A stretch of 64,000 nt of DNA from Nephrocerus scutellatus (taxonomy: Eukaryota; Arthropoda; Insecta; Diptera; Pipunculidae). The notes beneath the pieces are model-generated. The model was not told the origin of the DNA, made no database searches, and was given only the letters and a program-made list of their open reading frames with translations. Location of the stretch: positions 46,863,335 to 46,927,334 of the forward strand of contig OX352762.1 of assembly GCA_947095585.1 (NCBI GenBank). Reading direction: 5' to 3'. The position numbers and the translations under genes are program-made. Below are positions 56,493 to 64,000 of this stretch, one piece after another. Numbering within the stretch: the first letter of the stretch is position 1; every line of letters starts with the position of its first letter.

Positions 56493-57709
56493 CTACCTTA
56501 GTCTCCGAGGATCCGCCGGCACATTCCGTCTCGTTCCCCTTCGACTCATCACCGTCTTGTTGACAGCGCTCTCTTCAATGGAATCCGACAAGTTTTCCTC
56601 GTCAGACTCCATGGCAAAGAGGTTGCCCATCCTCGATACCAATGAGGACTCGCTGCACCGACTCTCAGTCTCTAAGGCAAGCCCGATATCAACAGGGCAG
56701 TCGGGACCCCCGTGATCGGAATGGTCCACTCCTTTACCCTTGTTGACGTCGTCAGCCTTATAGACCTTGAGAGTTATCGACCCGAAACCGAAGTTGATAA
56801 CTCCCTTAGTAATTGCAAGAGGAGCCAGGGATTCCTTGTTGATTACCATAGTTGACAATCTGAAGTTACCCTTAGCCTCCTCCCACTTCACGATCTTCCA
56901 GTTTGATGCCGGAAGATCTGGGTTGCTGGCTGCGATTATCTCTACAACAGCTTTAGCGTCGGCAGGTTCGGTAGGCAGCCAGACGTGCGCGCTCGGCCTG
57001 CTAGGAATTTCTTCCCTGCTTACGGCCGCAAGCTTTGCTCCTGGCCACAACTTACCCACTTCGGCAATCGCTTTTTTGTAGAGATCGACCGATCTCTGAT
57101 CTGAACACGCCGTCAGCTTGACGCGTCCCTGATGCCAACCTGCATCCCTGCAGGAAGGGGGAGGTCCCGGATTCTCTCTCAGGACCTTTAGGAAAATGGA
57201 GTTCAGCGCGTTGAACACCGACTTCCATTTTCCCGGCGTGATGCTCCCATCCTCTTGACTATTGTCAATGACGGCCAGCATCAGCCCGTGCTCTTTGACG
57301 ATGTCACTAAACGATTTCGTCCTGTGCGTCTTAAGAGCCACCGGTGGAGTCTCGACTTGCACCTTAGCTCGCTTGCTGCTTCCGGCTTCAACCTCTTCCT
57401 GAGACCTTTGCCTTTTCGGCCCTAGGTCCTTGGCGGGGTTTTGTCCACCTTCCGCAGTCAGCTTCGCCCATGCTACGGACTCCTTCTGTCGTTTCGTTAG
57501 CTGCTCCTCAGGGATACTAGCCAACTTTTCGGCGGTATAGTGCGTGACGCGTTATCGGCTTCACTTTTGCTGGTGGTGCTGGTCCCTGGCCTATGGGCCT
57601 TAGGATCCAGTACTACCTTGGTTTTAGCGGCCCCACCTTTACGGTTAGAGCAACTTGCCACGCTTGTTTCCAGCTTTTGGTGAGTGCTGGTCTCGTTTTG
57701 TTTCGGCAT
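56493..57709 (-). pseudogene. LOA-like LINE ORF1 with one frameshift
   Basis: The start is probably the ATG at 57709-57707 (MPKQNETSTHQKLETSVASC). The frame shifts near 57520 and continues as a 343-residue frame to 56493, two bases before ORF2. The N-terminal third is Lys/Ser-rich with RPSKRAKV-like basic clusters (GPKRQRSQEEVEAGSSKRAK). The middle (residues ~100-290) is a folded domain with LPASNWKIVKWEEAKGNFRL, a type seen in ORF1 of insect LINEs. No zinc knuckle is present. It presumably binds the LINE RNA. Confidence 0.7.
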
Positions 57710-58045
57710 TTGGTGAGAAAAAAGTTTTTTATTGCGCTTCATTTTTAGTCCCACGAGTGTCGGAGAAAGGGTGGTCCACCCGCGCAGAGATCCGAAATAC
57801 GCGAGTAAGGTAGGATATATCTAGAGGTTACCAGGTATCTAGATGGCTCCTATAGAGACTGGGCTATTTATGGGCCCCCAGCCTGGTCGATCCTCGGCTC
57901 GGGTCGCATCACACCTTGATCCAGCCCATTTGTTGTCATTTAGCGTAACCCGCTCCGCACCTAGGTTTTGAAACTCACAACCTCTGTCCGCAGCTAGAGG
58001 TGAGCCTAGGGCACCACACTCCAGTCACGGTCAGAGGACACGGAG
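57710..58045 (-). other. 5' UTR of the LOA-like LINE
   Basis: A GC-rich stretch before ORF1 that ends where AT-rich DNA begins, near 58045. Internal promoters of such LINEs lie here, but no motif could be verified. A 5' end so far upstream of ORF1 suggests an almost full-length insertion at this side. Confidence 0.45.
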
Positions 58046-58119
58046 GCGACAACAATTACGAAGCTGCAATAATGTAAGCTATGCCCTTTATTAAAATTAA
58101 AAATAAAATAAAAATCGAA

Positions 58120-58148
58120 GGAATGTGATTTACAATATATCACATTCC
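58120..58148. repeat. 10-bp stem hairpin
   Basis: GGAATGTGAT (58120-58129) and ATCACATTCC (58139-58148) are perfect inverted repeats with a 9-base loop. It may be a terminator-like or fold-back relic; no element is recognised around it. Confidence 0.6.
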
Positions 58149-58325
58149 TCACGTTTGTAGCCGGTTTTATTTATTTTCTCAGAATGCCTCTGATTCATTG
58201 AAAAAGCAGTACGAGAAAACGAACGTGAAATTAAAACGACGTTAGTCCAAATGCTTTTATCACTGAAAATGGGTGGATCTTGTCATATTACAAATTTTAC
58301 AAATATTAATTTTATATTAATATTA

Positions 58326-58334
<9 letters not shown>

Positions 58335-58363
<29 letters not shown>
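58335..58363. repeat. TA microsatellite
   Basis: About fourteen TA steps following an interrupted TA-rich stretch. Sequence 58149-58334 holds nothing I recognise. Confidence 0.85.
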
Positions 58364-58369
<6 letters not shown>

Positions 58370-58383
58370 GATATTTATTGTAA

Positions 58384-58740
58384 ACTTCTAATGAACACTA
58401 CGGTCATCCTTCAGGAAGTTGTTGACGGATTTTTTTTAAGGCCTGTACATTAAAAGGTTCGGGAAACAAGGAGTCGACGAATTGATTCCACATCGAAGTC
58501 ACTCTCGGAAAAAAGGAGGATTTGAAGTGTTGAGTTCTACATGAAAAAGGTTTTAAGACAAATCTATGTTGATTATACCTGAAACGAGTATTTACAAAAA
58601 TGACAAAATGACCTGGAACTACTGAAGAGGTTTCTGAAGAACATCTACCGTAGTAAAATTTGTAGAAAACAGTTAAAGCTCCTGAGTTTCGTCTATGCTC
58701 CAAAGAATCCAGATATGAAATATATAGATGTCTCGTTTTT
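58384..58740 (-). pseudogene. LINE 3' end fragment (C-terminus of ORF2), copy 1
   Basis: Minus-strand frame 58703-58404 begins MEHRRNSGALTVFYKFYYGR C, then SSFFPRVTSMWNQFVDSLFP, and ends with KKIRQQLPEG. The phrases EHRR..., YGRCS and FFPR...WN mark the last part of CR1/Jockey-type ORF2 proteins. EN and RT are missing. It is the same kind of protein as the fragment at 59628-61083, which ends in a related EYRSYVSCLSMFNRFFYQRC. Confidence 0.65.
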
Positions 58741-59627
58741 TACTTTCGGTGGTTAAAATGTCAATTGTTTGATGATTTTTAAATTATTATTCGGTGAATT
58801 TTTTTAAATTTAGCATTTCTGGATGGACTTCGGTGTTCGATGTTGGAAATATGTAGATTTCGTCCTAGTATTTGTTGGGATTGTTCTCGTAAGAGATTCC
58901 GTTGATTTCTATTTTGCAGTTACTGTAGTGTAATAATGGGCAGCCTTCTACGGTTTGTTGGGTATTGTTGCTGGTAGTGTTGATTTCTGTTGCAGGAACG
59001 TGAAGAAGGAGGGTTGTATTATTTCCTTGGTTTTCTCGATTTATTTAAGAGAATAGTTGGCTGGTTGGTTTTTTATTAGGTTTTTGATACAGGTAAGTTT
59101 GTGCGTTGATTGTACGTAGTCTGGTTTCTTGCAAAGGAAAATATTCTCTATTCTAGGGCAGATATTGTCGAAGTGTTTAATATTTTGTTCATTAATTATA
59201 ATATCTGTGTGTTTAAACTATCATTTTTGTTAATTGATCAAGTGAAATTAATATGTTATATTGTGTTATGTTATGTTAGGTTTAGTTATTAAAATTGGCA
59301 GCACTGAAATTATAAATGTGAACAAAGGAAAATTACAAGGTCAGTTCGGATCGGAGCAGAGATGCCAGCCTAGTGGTTTTTAGCGGTTTTCATAAAATCA
59401 CAGTGACAACATTTTTATAATGCCGCGGCCTGTTTAGCGATTATTTTTACAGGTTAGCGACACTAAGTGATATTTTGTGGCGTGTTTCGATCTATACATA
59501 AAAGTTTGTACTAGTCTAAGTTTTTTATCTTAAGTCTAACCTATTTTAACGCTTATTATTTGTATATATTTAATTTTTTTTATGATTCGCGCATACTTAA
59601 AGGTGTTCACACCCTTATAATGCTCGG
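58741..59627 (-). other. AT-rich DNA with a weak envelope-like reading frame
   Basis: Most of this stretch is unassigned. On the minus strand near 59170-59050 a frame reads CPRIENIFLCKKPDYV and later GCPLLHYCNCKIEINGISYE. The cysteine spacing and Asn-rich style recall insect endogenous-retrovirus envelope remnants. There are stops and no neighbouring gag or pol on the same side, so this is only a possibility. The part 59340-59480 repeats tttagcg motifs in both directions. Confidence 0.25.
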
Positions 59628-61083
59628 CTATATGCTTGGCACAGCGTTGGCGTTAAGGAAAAAGAGGAGAAAAGATGAGATGTCTATGAGCTTGTGTTTT
59701 GAATGTCTGTGGATCATAGTGATGCGGAAAGGCAGAGCTTGGCAGAGCATTACACATACGTGTTGTACGGCTGAAGAACGAATCCCTGAGCTTAACTGTA
59801 CGTCCGAAGATAGGCTCGAGGGTAAACTAATGCCACGAGTATTGGTGTTTAATTCAAGGAGAGGTGGCATGCAGCTGGCTATTTCTCTTGGGCACCGCTG
59901 GTAGAAGAAGCGATTAAACATTGACAAGCAGGAAACGTAACTGCGGTATTCAAGCAAATCTATTGATTTTGCTATATTTGCGTCACCCATAAGTTTTATC
60001 GTAGGGTTTTGCATTCTATCTAGCTGATGCAAAGTAGTTTTAGGAGCACCGGACCAGATATGGCAATTGTACTCAAGTTTAGGGCGAATAAAAGCCTTGT
60101 ATATGGTAGCCATATGAGAGGGAGTGAAATATTTTTTTCACCGGGCTAGAAAACCTAACGTTTCGCCGCATTTTTGGCGACGGTAAATATGTGGTCAATC
60201 CAACGAAGCTTGTCGTTAACCCACATACCGAGAATTGCGAGATTTTGAGTTTCCTCGATGCAAGTATCATTCATGTATAATGGCATGGAGTTTAGGATTC
60301 GGTTAGACGACAGGAGACAGCATTGGTTTTGGGAAGCGTTAAATTCTACTCGATTGATTTCTCCCCATTGCATTATGCTGTCTAGGTCAAAATTTAACGT
60401 GCTTAATATTCGTAGTTGTTTGTATTCCACATGAGAAGTGGAGGTACATTCCTCAAACTTATATGAGAAGCTGAGAGTGCTATCGTCAGCGAAAGAGTGA
60501 ATTGGATTAGAAGCCACAGATAAGAGGTCATTAATAAAAATGAGGAAGAGAATCGGTGAAAAAAGAAAGGCCTGGGGAACGCAGAATTAAAGAAGTGAAC
60601 TTTAGACTTGAAACTGTCCAAAACAACTTGGATTGAACGGTTCAAAAGAAAGCTTTTAATCCAATGAAGCAGTTTCAATAGACTCCATAAGCATTTCTGT
60701 CAAATGCCTTAGAAATATCGAGTGCAACAGCTTTGCTTTCTCCAAATTGATGCAAAGACCAGTTCCACTGTTCGGTGAGATATACCATCAAATCACCAGT
60801 AGAAATTTGCCCACGAAATCCATACTGCTGCTCAACATATTTCTTGAGCTGAAAATTGATCAACGTTTCCCTTGCCTTGGCAAGAATGGATGTAAGTGCT
60901 ATGGTCGGTATGAAGAAGGAGATGACGGCTCGCCTTTTTTGGGTATGGGCTGGACAAAGGCTGTTTTCCAACTTCTCGGGAAGAGTCGACAGATGGAAAA
61001 GCTTACGCAATGGTAATGCCAGCTTGGAAGAACACCTATTCAGAACTATAGGGGAAATACCATCTGGCCCAGTGGATTTGTGA
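59628..61083 (-). pseudogene. CR1/Jockey-like LINE reverse transcriptase, broken
   Basis: From 61083 leftwards: KSTGPDGISPIVLNRCSSKL, YVEQQYGFRGQISTGDLM and AVALDISKAFDRNAYG (first catalytic Asp kept). Then LLHWIKSFLLNRSIQVVL in the next frame, HSFADDSTLSF (FADD at 60493-60482 in place of YADD, accepted by many LINEs), and finally IYKAFIRPKLEYNCHIWSGA (60113 on). Four frames are used in turn, so it is inactive. The endonuclease is absent; the right edge adjoins a gypsy fragment within the RT start. Confidence 0.75.
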
Positions 61084-61985
61084 GTTTTGCTGCTGCGGCG
61101 TGATGATTTTTGGTGGGGGTGCCAATACGGGGCGTGGCCTGGTGCGGCGATGTGTTCCTGGTGCCAGATTGTCGCCGAAGAACTTGGTAAGATGTTGTTC
61201 GTTTACCATCTGGATTGGTACTGGTGTTGCTGGTGGAGTAGCGTTGCCGAGTATACCTGCGGGTTGATTTTCGTCTATATGTGGTGTGTCGGATAATTGC
61301 TTTAAATCTTTGACGTGGGCAGTTATTGTTTTTTTGTTTTCCCCTTCTAGGATAAATATTACTGGTGACAGCTTCTTGGAGATCCGGTAAGGTCCAACGT
61401 ATCGTGGTGCCAGTTTAGCGGCAAAATTTTATGTAGCTGAAGACAGTGGTCGGTGGCGATAATAGACCATTTCCCCTATTGCTGGTGTCCATGGACGCCG
61501 TCGGAGATCGTTGTAGCGTTTTTGTGTACTAAACGCTTTTGCTAGGTTGTGTTTAACTAGGGCTAGGATCTCATTCAACATGGTGATACTTTCCGGTGTG
61601 TCAGGTTCCTTATTTAGTGGTATATCTGGGGTGGCTGGTAACCGTAGCTCACTGCAGAAATTAAGATAGGCGGCGGAATATCCTGTTGTCTCGTTGTGAC
61701 TGGTGTTTATGGCTAATATAAATTCGGGTAGGTATTCGTCCCATCGATGGTGATTTGTTTTGACATATTGATCATTGTCTTGATTACGCGGTTCATTCAT
61801 TCGTTCGGGCTAGCTTGCGGTGTATAGGGCGGTGTAAATTTCTGTTTAATCTGTAGCAGTGTTAATAGATTCTGGAACTGCTTACTTCGGTACTGCGTAC
61901 CATTATTGCTAATCAGTATTTTTCGGCAGCAGCACCGGCTGAGTAAGCGTTCTTTAAAAATTTAATGAGGACGGGGGTGGTTGCT
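61084..61985 (-). pseudogene. Second gypsy element: integrase fragment
   Basis: Starts at ~61985 with REATTPVLIKFLKNAY, then ISNNGTQYRSKQFQ, where the usual catalytic Asp is Asn. FTPPYTPQASPNERMNR follows (catalytic Glu kept). Next come WDEYLPEFILAINTS (61740 on) and the C-terminal LAPRYVGPYRISKKLSPVIF with a GPY-type module. A Pro/Gln-rich tail runs to ~61084. Two frame changes are present. This is a different gypsy family from the array remnant, since the boxes read differently. Confidence 0.75.
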
Positions 61986-62661
61986 TCACGGAGAGCCAAG
62001 ATCAATTAACGCGGTTAGTTCGGACAAGGTGGCGAACTCCCTTTGCTTTATGTAGTGCCGGTAGTCGGCGCGCAGGTTGTCGTAGATTCGATCAAGTTTT
62101 TCTTCGGCTGTCATCGAGGTATGCCATCGCATTAGGGCTTGAATCGATGTTAGGTATTCCTTGCCCTTTTCTTGATTGTTCTGAGTGCGACTGCGGATGC
62201 GATCGAGTATATGCGTGTAGAGCCGTGGTCGTATGAAAATAAATATAATATAAATGCGTCCCAGGTACCTAGCAACTCTTTGTCTTTCCGGTACCACACC
62301 AACGCGTTCCCTTTCAACAGCTCGGGTAGTGTACGGAAAATGCGGTCAAAAGGTAGTTGGTAGCATTCGACCAACTCTTCGACGCGTTCCAAAAATTCCA
62401 GGGGATTATTGGTGCCGCCGTCGTACCTCACGTTCCATTTCCGCACCATATCCATAGGTAATGGTTGATGCTTCGAAATGTCTGCTGGTCGGAGTTGGTA
62501 CACGCAGGATTCATTTTCTTTACTTCGGTGCTCAACCTTTTGCGTAGCTCGTCGACGGTGCCCATTGGGTCGATACCACGACGCTCTAACTCGTTAGCCA
62601 ATTCCTCCTTGCGGAGAGAGTACACAGTAGAGGCGCTTAGTTCGGGCTCTATGGTGGCCAT
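61986..62661 (-). pseudogene. Second gypsy element: Gag
   Basis: Starts MATIEPELSASTVYSLRKEE at 62661, with LANELERRGIDPMGTVDELR resembling a SAP-type helix pair that opens some insect Gag proteins. After a frameshift near 62500 the capsid part follows: WNVRYDGGTNNPLEFLERVE, YQLPFDRIFRTLPELLKGNA and LVWYR. After another shift come GKEYLTSIQALMRWHTSMTA and EFATLSELTALIDLGS. Gag then joins integrase at ~61986. The zinc knuckle, protease, RT and RNase H are missing. Confidence 0.75.
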
Positions 62662-62730
62662 TTTATGAAATCGATTTGCTAAGTTTCTGCTGCCTGGTGG
62701 GTGTCTCGGCTAAACGGTTTTCTGCCGCCG

Positions 62731-62734
<4 letters not shown>

Positions 62735-62799
<65 letters not shown>
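62735..62799. repeat. TA microsatellite, about 32 repeats
   Basis: Uninterrupted (TA)n just upstream of Gag, inside the leader of the second gypsy element. The leader around it (62662-63119) is AT-rich and noncoding. Confidence 0.95.
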
Positions 62800-62803
<4 letters not shown>

Positions 62804-63119
62804 CAATGCAACAATTATAAATGAGGAATTTATTAGAATAGAAAAGTGAGTGCCGGTGGTGGTGATAGGGGAGTCTTTTTGTTCTGTTCTATTGTGTGCG
62901 AGTCTCGCCCTTCCATGTGCATCATTAATTATTAACAATTAATTAAAATTGCATACTTTTAAAGCAAGCAATTCGCCAATATTTATAAATTAACTCGTTA
63001 GTAGCGCTATGTTGATCTCCTTAACCATTTTTACACGATGCAACATCTTCTGCATACGATATATATATATGTATGCTTAAAATAAATTTTGGTCGGACGG
63101 TGATATGACTATTCTAGTC

Positions 63120-63137
63120 GTCCCTGCTCGGGCGCCA
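63120..63137 (-). other. Primer-binding site of the second gypsy element
   Basis: Minus strand reads TGGCGCCCGAGCAGGGAC, which by my recollection matches the 3' end of a lysine tRNA with one mismatch. It follows the LTR end TGTTACA after four bases (AATT). This fixes the 5' side of the element. Confidence 0.75.
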
Positions 63138-63141
63138 AATT

Positions 63142-63800
63142 TGTAACAGTGTTTACTCGAGTGACGCTCGCCGGTCAGCCAGAGTTCGTTCTCCTTCTGC
63201 TTCTTGTTACAAATTGCAAGATTTCTTTGTTTTCGATATTTAATTATAATCGGTCTTTATTTATTATATAATATTCTTAATACTAGTTGTCTCATACTTA
63301 ACTATATTATACCTATAATACTACTTATCATACTTTGGTCTATGCGCATGAAATGCGGGGAAACCAGCGGGGCTTGGTTGCATTCTAGACAATTACTCTG
63401 TCGGACGACGCCAGCACTTGCATGGACTGCGGAAGGGGGTGATGGGCGACTTCTGCTCTTTCGTTTCGTTGCTACCATGAAATGGAGCACATGAGCAGCG
63501 TTCAGGTGAACGGCGCAGTACAATATGACAAATCACCGCATCACACGATGAAGGTAATTTGTTATATTGGAGAAAAAAAAGCGGGGTCCACGGGGATTGC
63601 TACCGCTATGGGAGCATATGGACAGCCGGTGACTTTCAAATCGGTTATTACCCTGTGTCGGACCACGCCAGTGGTTTTGATAACTGACTAGGCACAATAT
63701 GGCAAGGTACCGTGTCTGGCGACGACTGTTTTTTGCTATATTGGCAATAACAGGGAAATGAATGTGATAGCTCAAGCACTCGTTTGTTGTTTTAAAAATT
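63142..63800 (-). mobile_element. LTR of the second gypsy element (outer end not located)
   Basis: The inner end is TGTTACA at 63148-63142. About 100 bp further out, on the minus strand, lie AATAAATAAAGACC (63264-63251) and TATATAAT, fitting poly(A) signal and R region. The outer limit is a guess because the other LTR is not in the window. A second TGTAACA on the same strand at 63211-63205 makes a 70-bp inverted-repeat frame, too short for an LTR by itself. Confidence 0.4.
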
Positions 63801-64000
63801 TGTTCGTATAGAACAGCGGTCAGCGGGGGAGCTTCCCTTTAGGAGAATTTACTGTACACCACAGCGTATTTTTCCTCTCGAGTAGATATCACTGCCTACC
63901 GCAGTATGTTCTACTCTACTTTCGTTATGTTTTCTTAGCCTATAAGTGTGTCTGATTAGTTGTATTTCCTAGGAATTTTATTGCCACCCGTTTGGAAAAA
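63801..64000. other. Unassigned DNA at the right edge
   Basis: No ORF, repeat or element end is recognised. It may still belong to the LTR. Confidence 0.4.

Noticed and set aside
62735..62799. TA run as an origin or regulatory site
   Set aside because: A plain dinucleotide microsatellite; no flanking motif supports a function.
63142..63211. A complete 70-bp LTR
   Set aside because: Far too short for a gypsy LTR, and the poly(A) signal lies outside it; kept only as an oddity.

Overview
The window is eukaryotic, AT-rich, and built almost entirely of transposable-element remains. The mix (Helitron, Ty3/gypsy, Jockey-, LOA- and RTE-like LINEs, hAT, a tRNA-headed SINE) points to an insect. The SINE body and the LINE types resemble those of higher flies, possibly a tephritid; this is recognition from memory, not a search. 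I found no host protein-coding gene, no functional tRNA or rRNA and no CRISPR array.

Layout. 1-1208: left-pointing LTR element (ORF start, primer-binding site, LTR with TATA box), then short repeats. 1209-2495: a segment ending in a LINE 3' fragment. 2496-20263: units U0, U1 and a cut-off U2 of a tandem array. 20264-29698: unassigned DNA, a 4.8 kb Jockey-like LINE, and a second copy of the 1209-2495 segment carrying both that LINE and a 1.5 kb hAT element. 29699-51872: array units U3-U6. 51873-53010: RTE-like LINE fragment. 53010-58040: LOA-like LINE with ORF1 and an ORF2 that carries RNase H. 58380-61083: CR1/Jockey-like LINE fragments and a possible env-like stretch. 61084-63211: a second gypsy element deleted from Gag straight into integrase, with primer-binding site and LTR edge. 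63212-64000: probable rest of that LTR and unassigned DNA.

The main structure is the array. A complete unit reads left to right: LINE 3' tail, AT-rich repeat with a GC-rich insert, long block of a ~118 bp minisatellite, reversed tRNA-derived SINE, broken Helitron N-terminal and Rep gene, short block of the same minisatellite, reversed gypsy integrase, a small non-autonomous Helitron ending in CTAG, then reversed gypsy RNase H and RT. Seven units (one cut off) share this order and the same frameshifts, so they descend from one already dead composite locus that was then multiplied. Shared indels divide them into an older group (U0-U3) and a younger one (U4-U6). U4 and U5 are almost identical.

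Nothing here looks able to move by itself. Rep has lost its tyrosine region and helicase, the array gypsy RT has YFKD where Y-x-D-D is expected, and the Jockey LINE has lost an RT block. The interest lies in the architecture: amplification of a nested transposon assembly, breakpoints that can be read base by base, and a paired empty and filled site that dates two insertions.
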